From positions 1 through 50,597 of IMG/VR virus record IMGVR_UViG_3300028800_000133: a stretch of 50,597 bases of DNA; one strand, written 5' to 3'. This DNA comes from a virus. Position 1 is the first letter of the stretch; each line of letters starts with the position of its first letter. The translations under genes were made by a program, and so were the position numbers. Below are positions 7,488 to 14,461 of the stretch, in pieces. A model generated the notes under the pieces. The model did not search any database. It was not told the DNA's origin and worked only from the letters and a program-made list of their open reading frames with translations.

Positions 7488-7879
7488 AATAACGCCTCCT
7501 GCTTGATACCGCCCTGACCCAGTAATATCAACTCATCAATCATAGCCATAACCACATCCCTCTCATCTGACATGCCATTGTGAAACGCGTAGTAACCCGC
7601 GACATACGGCCTAAACCATTCGGTGTGATGTCCGTAATACTTTCGCTCCATCACGACCTTGTTTTGAATTTGCAAGTGGCAACGCTGACATAAGGCCGCT
7701 AGGTTCCACCATCGGCAGTTTGCAGGGGAAAGGTCAAGGTGATATACCGTCAAGGTGTATCCGGTCTTAGGGCTATGCTCGTGCCCACAACGGATACACT
7801 TCCAGCCCGCATCTTCTTTACACTTTCGGGCGATGTCTTTCCAGTCAGACGGATAGTCACTGGTAGATTTACGGGGCAT
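7484..7879 (-). CDS. HNH endonuclease
   Basis: A 131-residue protein with the zinc pairs CIRC (residues 28-31) and CQRCH (64-68) and the core LTVYHLDLSPANCRWWNL, which places the catalytic His at 47 and the Asn at 59. The HNH fold binds one metal in a beta-beta-alpha site and cuts DNA. Being in an early operon rather than beside the terminase, it may be a free-standing homing-type or recombination nuclease. It overlaps the following HTH gene by 11 bp. Confidence 0.8.
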   Translation of the reverse strand: MPRKSTSDYPSDWKDIARKCKEDAGWKCIRCGHEHSPKTGYTLTVYHLDLSPANCRWWNLAALCQRCHLQIQNKVVMERKYYGHHTEWFRPYVAGYYAFHNGMSDERDVVMAMIDELILLGQGGIKQEALL

Positions 7880-8057
7880 GTCTCAATCCTTCCTCGTATC
7901 GATAAATAATCACCGCCAACGGCTGCCCGACTCGCCGCTTCAAAAACCACGCCAGACACTTGACGGCGCTGTACTTCTTTCCCTGCCGCTTTGATATTTC
8001 TTTCAAACTCATTCCCTGCGAGAGTAACCGAACCAGTTCCGTTTGTTTCGGGGTCAT
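7869..8057 (-). CDS. Helix-turn-helix protein (sigma-like/LuxR-like)
   Basis: A 62-residue protein whose first 45 residues read as a compact HTH: TELVRLLSQGMSLKEISKR followed by a recognition helix with YSAVK. This resembles region 4 of sigma factors or LuxR/GerE HTH domains. It is a likely DNA-binding regulator. The start overlaps the stop of the SH3-like gene (ATGA). Confidence 0.6.
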   Translation of the reverse strand: MTPKQTELVRLLSQGMSLKEISKRQGKKYSAVKCLAWFLKRRVGQPLAVIIYRYEEGLRHAP

Positions 8058-8485
8058 GGTCGCCTCAGTGTGAAACTACAGGGAAGGTCACAAAAATAAT
8101 CGACGCCATTGATAGTCACGATTACAACTTCGTCTACCGTTGGCGTCGTGGCAATCCGCGTCGGCACTTGCACCACCGGCGTTCGGGTTGCGGTGGGGGT
8201 ACGGGTGGGTGTTAGTGTGGGCGTATTCGTCACCAGAACCACCACATCGCCGCTGACATAGCCGCCAGAACATAGAGCATACCAAGTCACTTCCCTGACA
8301 ACTTGAGTGCCGCATACAGGAACACTCGTACCGCGCCCTATACGATCTATCGGAGTTGATACCAAGTTACCTGGCGTTCCCCTTATATTCGCCCATTGAT
8401 TTATAGGCGTTATGTATCCAAACGATATTACAGTCAATACAGCGAGGGAACCGAAAAATAAATATATTATTCTAGCCATTTCCAT
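8054..8485 (-). CDS. Membrane-anchored SH3-like protein with Thr/Pro linker
   Basis: A 143-residue protein with one N-terminal hydrophobic span (about residues 6-24), a bacterial SH3-like domain containing WANIRGTPGN and later TWYALCSGGYVSG, a Thr/Pro-rich spacer of about 25 residues, and a C-terminal beta segment with two Cys. Bacterial SH3 domains bind cell-wall peptides. A shorter paralogue lies at 9039-9266. The Thr/Pro spacer style is common in secreted Chloroflexota proteins, a weak host clue. A second possible start is ATG 8479. Confidence 0.65.
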   Translation of the reverse strand: MEMARIIYLFFGSLAVLTVISFGYITPINQWANIRGTPGNLVSTPIDRIGRGTSVPVCGTQVVREVTWYALCSGGYVSGDVVVLVTNTPTLTPTRTPTATRTPVVQVPTRIATTPTVDEVVIVTINGVDYFCDLPCSFTLRRP

Positions 8486-8958
8486 TGTTTCCTGTAGACT
8501 ATATTCTTTATGGTGGTTACACTAACTTTATACTTTTTTGATAGCGATAACAGTGTCGCCTTGCCGCTCTTCCGTAAATACCTAATCCTAACTACTTGTT
8601 GCTCACTAAGAATCGAGTTTCCATTTCCCTCCCCCTTCGCACTTCTCCCTTTTGAGTGTCTGTCGTTAGTATTTTCTTGATTAGTTCCCAAAAATAGGTG
8701 TTTGGGATTTACACACGAGGGATTGTCGCATTTATGGAGTACCCACAATCCATCGGGTATTTCTCCAAACTCAATCTCATAACTAAATCTAGGAGCAATG
8801 TGCATCCTTCCAAAGGCCTTAAATCTTCCATATCCCCGGTTACTAAAAGCCTGCCACTCCCAACAACGAGTACCTTCAAAAAATACTTGGGAGGATTCTT
8901 TATTTACTTTTTCCCAAAATCTCTCGTTGACTGGTCGTATTTTGTATATTCTTGGCAT
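8467..8958 (-). CDS. HNH homing-type endonuclease
   Basis: A 163-residue protein. The N-terminal part has RFWEKV and CWEWQAF; the core GLWVLHKCDNPSCVNPKHL is the HNH_3-type nuclease motif with a Cys pair, followed by FLGTNQENTND. The C-terminal 50 residues form a helix-turn-helix of the kind used by mobile HNH enzymes to find their site. It starts directly after an interleaved inverted-repeat element (8971-9075) and sits between two SH3-like genes, one of them truncated, which suggests it arrived as a mobile intron-less homing gene. Confidence 0.8.
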   Translation of the reverse strand: MPRIYKIRPVNERFWEKVNKESSQVFFEGTRCWEWQAFSNRGYGRFKAFGRMHIAPRFSYEIEFGEIPDGLWVLHKCDNPSCVNPKHLFLGTNQENTNDRHSKGRSAKGEGNGNSILSEQQVVRIRYLRKSGKATLLSLSKKYKVSVTTIKNIVYRKQWKWLE

Positions 8959-8970
8959 GTTTACACACAA

Positions 8971-9075
8971 AAAGCCGCCGTCCACGTTTTACCAGATTCT
9001 TGTCTAGGGAATTTGGAGCATCGTGGACAGGCGGCTCTTTATGGGTAAAACAAAATGCTCCTCAATTCCCTAGAC
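8971..9075. repeat. Interleaved inverted-repeat element (A-C-B-A'-C'-B')
   Basis: Three arm pairs occur in the same order rather than nested. A 8973-8986 pairs with A' 9022-9036 (14 bp, one bulged A). C GTTTTACC 8986-8993 pairs with C' 9044-9051 (8 bp perfect). B 9002-9021 pairs with B' 9055-9075 (12 + 7 bp around a small mismatch). On the minus strand the A'/A hairpin is followed by TTTTTG and then the HNH gene start. The arms cannot all form as ordinary hairpins; they imply a pseudoknot, a switch between hairpins, or a DNA-level site. Confidence 0.75.
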
Positions 9076-9266
9076 GTTTTTATTCTACCACAATTCCCGC
9101 TAATACCGCGAATATTCGCCACGGTGTAGCGCACAGAGACATTGCCGATTCTAGGGCAGGTGGATTGAGCCATAACACTACCAACCCACAAAGGAAACGT
9201 CGCTATTACAATAACGGCGAGGTATCCCGCCATTCCAAACACCATCGGGGGTATTCGTTGTGTCAT
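9039..9266 (-). CDS. Truncated SH3-like secreted protein
   Basis: A 75-residue protein from ATG 9266 (overlapping the upstream stop as ATGA). It has a signal-like or membrane segment (about residues 8-32, ending in SVMAQS) and the start of an SH3-like domain (YTVANIRGISGNCG), but the reading frame ends 18 codons later inside the inverted-repeat element. Compared with the 143-residue paralogue at 8054-8485 it lacks most of the SH3 domain and the Thr/Pro spacer, so it looks truncated by insertion or rearrangement. Confidence 0.55.
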   Translation of the reverse strand: MTQRIPPMVFGMAGYLAVIVIATFPLWVGSVMAQSTCPRIGNVSVRYTVANIRGISGNCGRIKTSRELRSILFYP

Positions 9267-9541
9267 GGCATAAACCTTTCCTTGAACGAATGAGCGCCCC
9301 ACCCCTCTTGCCTGTAATCGGAACAAGAAAAATGTTCAAACACCGTTTCTTTGAAATGCCTTGATTTACGACTACAACATACCCCCCAATCAGGATTTAG
9401 TGGCGCAAAACTTGAACACGCTCCGCATTGACCACCATTCTCTTTCTGTTTACGGATATTTTGTTCGTCGGGCCAGTTTTTATGATACAACTTTTCCGAC
9501 TCTGGATTGGAGAACCCATTTTCAAGAATCACGTTTGTCAT
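9263..9541 (-). CDS. Cys-rich hypothetical protein
   Basis: A 92-residue protein with five Cys in the central part: CGACSSFAPLNPDWGVCC and later FEHFSC. The arrangement is shared by small phage and prophage proteins thought to hold zinc or an iron-sulphur centre, whose function is unknown. The start overlaps the upstream stop (ATGA). Confidence 0.6.
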   Translation of the reverse strand: MTNVILENGFSNPESEKLYHKNWPDEQNIRKQKENGGQCGACSSFAPLNPDWGVCCSRKSRHFKETVFEHFSCSDYRQEGWGAHSFKERFMP

Positions 9542-9978
9542 CCCGTCCCGTCCTCTCTCCCCGATGGCGAGACGATGCCATCAATCAGCGGGTCATCCGG
9601 CATAGGAATTGTGCCCGCCATGTAAGCATAGAATATGTCCGACTTCGCAAGTTCGGATGTCAAATCGTCAACTATTTTTTGGATTGCATTATGGCGGTCA
9701 TCCGACCCTACCAACCCAAGCGCCCATCGCGCATAACCCTCGGTTTCACGGAGAACGTCTTTTAGTTCCCCGTTTTCCTTCATCGCCCCAATATACGCAT
9801 CACTGTTCGCATGGAACAATGCCGCTTCCCGCTGTGCGGAAGCGAGGCGGGTACGGAGCGATTCAATCTCGCGAATGAGTTCCCACTTATGGCGGCTATC
9901 CTCAAGGATAATATCTCGTGCTGCGCCTAACTGGTTATCTAGTTTCCTAACTTCATCATCCTGATTCGGGTATGTCAT
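9538..9978 (-). CDS. Coiled-coil hypothetical protein
   Basis: A 146-residue protein. Residues 5-60 form a clear coiled coil with charged heptads, followed by a helical region and an acidic, Gly-rich tail. Unknown role in the early operon. Confidence 0.55.
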   Translation of the reverse strand: MTYPNQDDEVRKLDNQLGAARDIILEDSRHKWELIREIESLRTRLASAQREAALFHANSDAYIGAMKENGELKDVLRETEGYARWALGLVGSDDRHNAIQKIVDDLTSELAKSDIFYAYMAGTIPMPDDPLIDGIVSPSGREDGTG

Positions 9979-10027
9979 CTTCGTTCCTCCGACTGGTACG
10001 GTGCAACGGGGTCAGTGGGCATGTCGC

Positions 10028-10282
10028 TCATTCGTCGGCATCCTTATCCGCCTCGTACATCATTACGTCCAGTGTTTTCAGGAAACACTCACCGCACAAT
10101 CGAGCGCCCGGCCTGTCAAATACTTTCCTGCCACATCCATTAATGCACAACCCAACACTCGCCAGCGTTTCATTTCGGAATTGCCATTGCGCCGCTTCTC
10201 CCATTTGTTTAGGATTCATCTTGCGCGGCAATCCGTCATCATGGAAAATATCATCATCGTTGTCGTCGTGTAGTGTCATCAT
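10028..10282 (-). CDS. Zinc-finger hypothetical protein with acidic N-terminus
   Basis: An 84-residue protein. The start is placed at 10282 because GGAGG stands 5 nt upstream; an ATG at 10294 overlaps that Shine-Dalgarno. The N-terminus is Asp-rich, and CINGCG and CGEC in the middle form a likely zinc site. Unknown function. Confidence 0.55.
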   Translation of the reverse strand: MMTLHDDNDDDIFHDDGLPRKMNPKQMGEAAQWQFRNETLASVGLCINGCGRKVFDRPGARLCGECFLKTLDVMMYEADKDADE

Positions 10283-10338
10283 CCTATCCTCCATCGTCCC
10301 CGTCCGTTACCGTTCCCGCCCGAAGGCGGGTGGGCGGG

Positions 10339-10593
10339 TTACGTCAAATCCTGTATGACCGTGACGATACCGACTTTCGTTTCGCCCTTGTCGCGCCATG
10401 TGGCAAGCAATTCGCCTCTCCGTATCGTACTGGCCTTGTCCAGGTCAAAGTCAACCAGCCCTTGCGCCTTCGCCCTCACGAGCCACCACCGCGTCGTCGC
10501 CAGACTCTTGATACCGGTGGCCTCACAAATCGCCCTATGCGTCCGTGCCCCGTTCGCCACGGCGAGGACGACGGCGAGGAGGTTCTTATTCAT
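10339..10593 (-). CDS. Winged-helix hypothetical protein
   Basis: An 84-residue protein from ATG 10593 (ATGA overlap with the upstream stop). The first 65 residues (LLAVVLAVANGARTHRAICE, then ATTRWWLVRAKAQGLV) read as a winged helix-turn-helix of the kind that recognises DNA. Likely a small transcription regulator. Confidence 0.55.
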   Translation of the reverse strand: MNKNLLAVVLAVANGARTHRAICEATGIKSLATTRWWLVRAKAQGLVDFDLDKASTIRRGELLATWRDKGETKVGIVTVIQDLT

Positions 10594-10856
10594 TTTCCGA
10601 AAAACTCCTTGATGTATTTTTTGACCGTAATTCGCCAATCGTAAATATACAGTTCGTCACACTTTGGGCAGACGAATAACAATCCACCGCTACGTGGGCT
10701 GTAACGCCGCCATTCTTCGCTGATAATCTGTGCCATGCGCCCGAATCCAATCGGCCTGTAGGTTCGCACTATATTTCTAAAATCGCGTTCTGCCGGAGCA
10801 TCCACATCGGATGTATCCGGTAATTGCTTAATGGGTGTCATGTTGATTGTCATCAT
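10590..10856 (-). CDS. Zinc-binding hypothetical protein
   Basis: An 88-residue protein with one CPKC pair near residue 63 and basic flanking helices. Unknown. The stop overlaps the start of the winged-helix gene. Confidence 0.5.
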   Translation of the reverse strand: MMTINMTPIKQLPDTSDVDAPAERDFRNIVRTYRPIGFGRMAQIISEEWRRYSPRSGGLLFVCPKCDELYIYDWRITVKKYIKEFFGK

Positions 10857-10902
10857 TCACCTTTCCTTCTCTCCCGCCCCGCTCGGCGGCTGCGGATTAC
10901 GA

Positions 10903-11106
10903 TTAGTTCTCACTGACCGTTTGGGTGTTGTTGAACAGCGTCCAGTCCTGCGCACTCACCACGGGCGGCTTGCGTTCGCTCTGGTCAATCAGGTTGTCAA
11001 TCATGGCCTGTAGTGCCGTGGCCTCATCCGGTGTCATAGTGAACGGTTCGCCGGTGATGGTGGCTGTCGTTATCTTTCCTAAAATGTTGAGTATGTTTGC
11101 GGTCAT
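10903..11106 (-). CDS. Hypothetical protein
   Basis: A 67-residue helical protein coupled by ATGA to the stop of the helicase-loader-like gene. No motif recognised. Co-expression suggests a replication-related accessory role. Confidence 0.5.
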   Translation of the reverse strand: MTANILNILGKITTATITGEPFTMTPDEATALQAMIDNLIDQSERKPPVVSAQDWTLFNNTQTVSEN

Positions 11107-11636
11107 TTGCCGTTTCCTATCTGCTTGACCACACCGCCCATCATTTCCAGCGCCCGACCCTCTGCCGACTTGAGCGCCGGTGTCTTGATTACGTCATTCA
11201 GGCCGCGCTTCTGGTAGTCCTCATACAAGCGCCGGAACTGCGCCTGTGCCACCGACTCGTTGTCATGCTCGACCAACTGTTTCCAGCCTAACGCCTGCGC
11301 CACCTTTGCCGTGATGGGGTTATCGAATACGGGTATCTCAAAGTAACCCAACCGCCGCGTAATCTTGCAAAACTCGCCCCAGGCTTCGGTAGCTGATGGC
11401 AATATATCCGCGCCCGTCTCAATTCGGGCTGCCGCCTCGCGTAACTCTGCGATGGAGGGAAAAAACTTGCCGTTGACGATACAATGCTCGGCGGCCAGTT
11501 GCAGGCTTTCATCCTCAAGGTCAGACAGCATCCGCACGTACAAATTCACCATCGGCTCATTGACCTTATCCTGATAATGGGGATAGGCCAATGACAGAAG
11601 GCCGATACACTTGATAATACTTTCACGAGTCGCCAT
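11103..11636 (-). CDS. Replicative helicase loader-like protein (G39P-type)
   Basis: A 177-residue protein. The N-terminal 75 residues (IIKCIGLLSLAYPHYQDKV through FFPSIAELREAA) match the N-terminal helical domain of the phage SPP1 G39P family, which binds the host replicative helicase and loads or inhibits it at the phage origin. The C-terminal half is helical and less conserved. With no phage helicase, primase or polymerase in the window, such a factor would recruit the host replisome. Confidence 0.65.
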   Translation of the reverse strand: MATRESIIKCIGLLSLAYPHYQDKVNEPMVNLYVRMLSDLEDESLQLAAEHCIVNGKFFPSIAELREAAARIETGADILPSATEAWGEFCKITRRLGYFEIPVFDNPITAKVAQALGWKQLVEHDNESVAQAQFRRLYEDYQKRGLNDVIKTPALKSAEGRALEMMGGVVKQIGNGK

Positions 11637-12120
11637 TGTTGGCCTCCATCTGCCTCAGCATGTTCACCACGGTATCAAACCCCTTGTTGCCACTGCCAAC
11701 CACCTGCCCGATTGTATTCCACTGGCCCCACGTCTCGCGCACATTCTCCGGCTTGGGTGGCTGCCCCTTCTGGCCGCGCCAGTCACTTGCCCGCCAGAAC
11801 GCTTTAGGGTCACCGTTGTAGTTGGCCTTTATCGTCTCAGGGGTCGCTCCGGCCAGCGCCAGGGCTTTGGCTTCTCGGAATAGACGACCCCGATTGAGGG
11901 TGATGTCCATTTTACAAACATAGGCCAGCGCTTCGGCAATGGGATATAAATTATTGGCTTGAGTTTCTTTTGCTTCTCCATCTGCGGCTCCCTTCTTCTT
12001 TGGCGCTAAGGCTGATTCAATCTCCCCTAAGCAGACCTCAATGTCGCCCTGAATGTATTGTTTCAGTATCCCCCGTATCGTTTCCCGTTTCGGATGCCGG
12101 AAGGGTTGCGCGGCGGTCAT
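11623..12120 (-). CDS. Replication-associated protein, DnaD/initiator-like C-terminus
   Basis: A 165-residue protein. Residues 58-105 form a helical domain (LYPIAEALAYVCKMDITLNR), followed by YNGDPKAFWRASDWRGQKGQ and a Trp-rich tail, a pattern seen near the C-terminus of phage replication-initiation proteins. It lies immediately upstream of the helicase-loader-like gene and overlaps it by 14 bp. The N-terminal winged helix usual for initiators is not obvious, so it may be a partial or divergent member. Confidence 0.5.
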   Translation of the reverse strand: MTAAQPFRHPKRETIRGILKQYIQGDIEVCLGEIESALAPKKKGAADGEAKETQANNLYPIAEALAYVCKMDITLNRGRLFREAKALALAGATPETIKANYNGDPKAFWRASDWRGQKGQPPKPENVRETWGQWNTIGQVVGSGNKGFDTVVNMLRQMEANNGDS

Positions 12121-12641
12121 GGCAGCATCGCCTTTCTCAGCTTCTCAATCTTATCCACCCGCTCTTGATTGCGAGCATCGGCATAAGTAAGTTCTGTCGG
12201 GCGCGGCTCATTGAAAAAGTCGGCTTCCAGTATATTCAGTTCGTTTTGCGTCAACGGTTTCAATTCATTTACGGCTTTCAAATAACATTCGGGGCATATC
12301 TGGGTATTCTCTAGTGCAGGGCGTTCGCCACAGGTTTGGCAATCAACATCCGGTTTACCCCGCAGTAATTCGCCGTCATTATCAATTATTGTCTTGAAAA
12401 TCCTCATACTCTCGGCAATCAAACGGGCGTCGTATTCTGCTTCATAATCATGTAAAGGCTCTAACATATCCAACCAATTTACATCCGAAATACTCGACAT
12501 TGCGCCCCATTCTTCATACTTTCGGCGTACCGGGCAATTGGACGCATGGTTCATCGACATGACTCTTGCCGTCTCGCCTATCCCGCAGGTGCAGCGGTCA
12601 AGACCTAATTTATCAAATTCAAAAACGACTTTGCGGCTCAT
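12117..12641 (-). CDS. Zinc-finger hypothetical protein
   Basis: A 174-residue protein from ATG 12641 (ATGA with the upstream stop). Two Cys clusters are seen: CTCGIG with a later C in the first 40 residues, and CQTCGE...CPEC near residues 105-125. The C-terminus is a charged helix. Probably a nucleic-acid-binding early protein; no family named. Confidence 0.55.
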   Translation of the reverse strand: MSRKVVFEFDKLGLDRCTCGIGETARVMSMNHASNCPVRRKYEEWGAMSSISDVNWLDMLEPLHDYEAEYDARLIAESMRIFKTIIDNDGELLRGKPDVDCQTCGERPALENTQICPECYLKAVNELKPLTQNELNILEADFFNEPRPTELTYADARNQERVDKIEKLRKAMLP

Positions 12642-12850
12642 TGGTGATTTCCCCATTTCGTGTGATTTATCTGCCTGCTCTTGGAAACATGGAAGTCTAT
12701 TATTTCCTTGATACCCTCCTCTACCTGTTTCACAACTTCATCATTCCATTCCTCGTCAATATAATTTCCTATCTTTGAGTCTGCGTATAGAGTTGAAAGT
12801 ATTTTGGCCGCCGTATCATGGGCTAGCCAGGTATAAAAGTTTGCTTTCAT
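12638..12850 (-). CDS. Hypothetical protein
   Basis: A 70-residue acidic helical protein. Its stop overlaps the next start. No motif recognised. Confidence 0.5.
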   Translation of the reverse strand: MKANFYTWLAHDTAAKILSTLYADSKIGNYIDEEWNDEVVKQVEEGIKEIIDFHVSKSRQINHTKWGNHQ

Positions 12851-12858
12851 TGAAAAAT

Positions 12859-13119
12859 TTACTCCCAGTCAAATCCTTCATCAGCGTTTTCCGGTTTCTC
12901 GCCTAAATGAAGGTCGCCCTCGCGCTCGTTGTATTGAATCGTCAGGGCGGTTGCTCTGGCGGCGCGTTTCGCCCATGTCCGACGCGCCTTAGCCTCTGGG
13001 CGGCCATAACTGGTCGGGCTGCCGATGGACAGGCCGCCTTCATGGCGACAAAAATTCAATGCCTGGGCAAGCGACTTTCGTATCGTCCAGTCTGTAATGA
13101 GGGGGTTTGTTCTTTTCAT
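12859..13119 (-). CDS. Hypothetical basic protein
   Basis: An 86-residue protein. ATG 13119 is chosen over the longer start at 13227 because AAGGA sits 6-7 nt upstream. The central part is Arg/Ala-rich, the C-terminus acidic. It is the first gene after the 1-kb non-coding tract in the leftward direction. Confidence 0.5.
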   Translation of the reverse strand: MKRTNPLITDWTIRKSLAQALNFCRHEGGLSIGSPTSYGRPEAKARRTWAKRAARATALTIQYNEREGDLHLGEKPENADEGFDWE

Positions 13120-13787
13120 GTCGTGTCCTTCGTGGTTGTATTGAATTGCCGCCGCTCTTATCCATTTCGCAATGTCGCCACTGTTGGACGGGAACGGCAG
13201 CACACTTACAATAGCAGGAACGCCCATGCTTGTAACCTGTACTTTAGATCAGTATTTCGGGTGACGGGGTATCTCATCTTAGCCGCCTTCGTGTGTTCGT
13301 CAGTGTCTTATAAGGCGTCCTGTCCGGCAGGGGTAAATCGCTTGTGAGAGATGACCGCAGGTGATAATGCGGTTTCGGTGTGTGCTGGATTCTCCCCTTA
13401 GGGAGCAGGAGAATCCATAGATAAACAGGTGACATGCGTATATCGTACAGTGTATTGGCTTACTGTCCGCCTGCTTGCCAGTATCGTTTCTGGCAAACGT
13501 TCTAGCCGCCGCTCACACGATGCTTTACTGTTCCGTAACAGATGCGCCCAGGTCGGTCTTTACCGCTCTGCATCGTATGCCCTACTACTGGCATTGCCTC
13601 TCGGCGTTGCCCACCGGACAGGGAGTCTCTCAAGAGTTGAATCTGGGTCGGCGGATTTGCTTGCATACCTCTCAGGTGTCCAGCATAGCGCCTGCGCCAC
13701 GGCCTCGCACTTGAGTTTAGTATCATCAGCGCGGGACTTCCGGTCATATCCTGCCCGCTGCTCTGGAAACTTGTGATTGGCCTGTAG
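13120..13787. other. Hairpin-rich non-coding tract
   Basis: There is no convincing gene in about 670 bp. Clear hairpins are CCGCA/TGCGG at 13355-13372 (8-nt loop), GGATTCTCC/GGAGAATCC at 13387-13416 (12-nt loop), TTGCCAG/CTGGCAA at 13475-13496 (8-nt loop), CTGTT/AACAG at 13528-13541 (4-nt loop) and ATGCC/GGCAT at 13577-13594 (8-nt loop). Together with the adjacent tRNA-like element and repeat element this looks like a long structured RNA, but strand and ends cannot be fixed by eye. Confidence 0.5.
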
Positions 13788-13881
13788 TACACGAGGATGG
13801 AGTCGAACCATCGGTAGTGATGACCCAGACTATACCTATCTGGAAAACGTCATCTTTAGCTTGCCACTTGCCTACTCGTGT
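13788..13881 (-). ncRNA. tRNA-like RNA with extended anticodon arm
   Basis: Read on the minus strand, a perfect 7-bp acceptor stem (ACACGAG/CTCGTGT) is followed by TA at positions 8-9, then a D arm with the expected A14, G15, G18, G19 and A21. The T arm is perfect (GATGG-TTCGACT-CCATC, 13796-13812). In place of a normal anticodon arm there is a longer stem: GATGAC pairs with GTCATC, with a GTTTT bulge, then CCAGA pairs with TCTGG around a 9-nt loop. The loop lacks the usual U33. No CCA is encoded. It may be a degenerate tRNA or a tRNA mimic. Confidence 0.55.
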
Positions 13882-13890
13882 AAAAACAAA

Positions 13891-14006
13891 AAACCCTAAA
13901 TAACTTTGTACAGGCGGCTGGCTGGCGGCCAATCACTGGAGCATAGCAAGGTGTGAGTAGACCGCCTGTACAAAACCATTTAAGGTTTCTAGGTTGCTAT
14001 GCTCCA
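13891..14006. repeat. Interleaved inverted-repeat element (C-A-B-A'-C'-B')
   Basis: C AAACCCTAAAT 13891-13901 pairs with C' 13978-13988 (10 of 11), and A TTTGTACAGGCGG 13905-13917 pairs with A' 13962-13974 (13 of 13); together they make one long hairpin. B TGGAGCATAGCAA 13937-13949 lies in its loop and pairs with B' 13994-14006 outside it (13 of 13). Only 3 nt separate C' from B' edges on one side, too short to span the long stem, so the two hairpins are probably alternatives. On the minus strand a T-rich tract follows, then the tRNA-like RNA. Confidence 0.75.
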
Positions 14007-14138
14007 TCGCTTGCCGGTTGCCATGCCGGGGCGGTTCTTTTTGTGACTGCATCGAACTGTGATTATATTACCGCATCCGCTGCCCCCGTGTCAACCCCCA
14101 CCGAGCGCAAGCCCCTACCCGATTTCGGACGCGGGGGG

Positions 14139-14390
14139 CTAGTCAGCCCATGCGCCGGTAAACCAGTTCGCCAGCGTCTTGCGCTTCTTCTTGTCGTCTA
14201 CGCCTTGCAGGTACGCCTTCTTGCGAACCAGAGCCAGGTTGTCGCTTGCCATCACCCGTAATTCCTGTGACAACATCTTGGCGATCCACTCCGCCCCACA
14301 GTCATACGAGAATGGGAAATTGTAATTCGTGTACGCCAGTTTTACCGAGAGTGTTACTACTACCTTGTTGCCGTCTTGTTTGATTTCCAT
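14139..14390 (-). CDS. Hypothetical protein
   Basis: An 83-residue protein. ATG 14390 has AGGGA at good spacing; ATG 14396 is an alternative. The N-terminal half is beta-rich and the C-terminal half helical and Lys-rich. Unknown. It is the gene immediately upstream of the non-coding tract in the leftward direction. Confidence 0.5.
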   Translation of the reverse strand: MEIKQDGNKVVVTLSVKLAYTNYNFPFSYDCGAEWIAKMLSQELRVMASDNLALVRKKAYLQGVDDKKKRKTLANWFTGAWAD

Positions 14391-14461
14391 TGTCATTCCC
14401 TTTCCTATTCCCCCGCCGCCCGTCCCGCCCAGGTGAGCGGGGAACGGGGGCGGGGTTGTTT

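Noticed and set aside
8971-9075. Group I intron core (crossing helices next to an HNH gene)
   Set aside because: The element is too short, lacks recognisable P4-P6 and guanosine-binding segments, and does not interrupt a gene so that exons could be joined.
8467-9075. HEARO/omega-RNA with IsrB-type nuclease
   Set aside because: The HNH protein is only 163 residues and has no RuvC or PLMP domain, so it is not an IscB/IsrB relative.
13502-13811. Two minus-strand ORFs of 83 and 96 codons in the hairpin-rich tract
   Set aside because: They begin inside or next to the T arm of the tRNA-like RNA, have no Shine-Dalgarno, overlap each other in different frames, and their protein sequences look random and Arg/Ser-rich.
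13788-14006. tmRNA (tRNA-like end plus pseudoknots)
   Set aside because: No tag-peptide reading frame with the usual hydrophobic end, no standard tmRNA acceptor start, and the D arm is more tRNA-like than in tmRNA.
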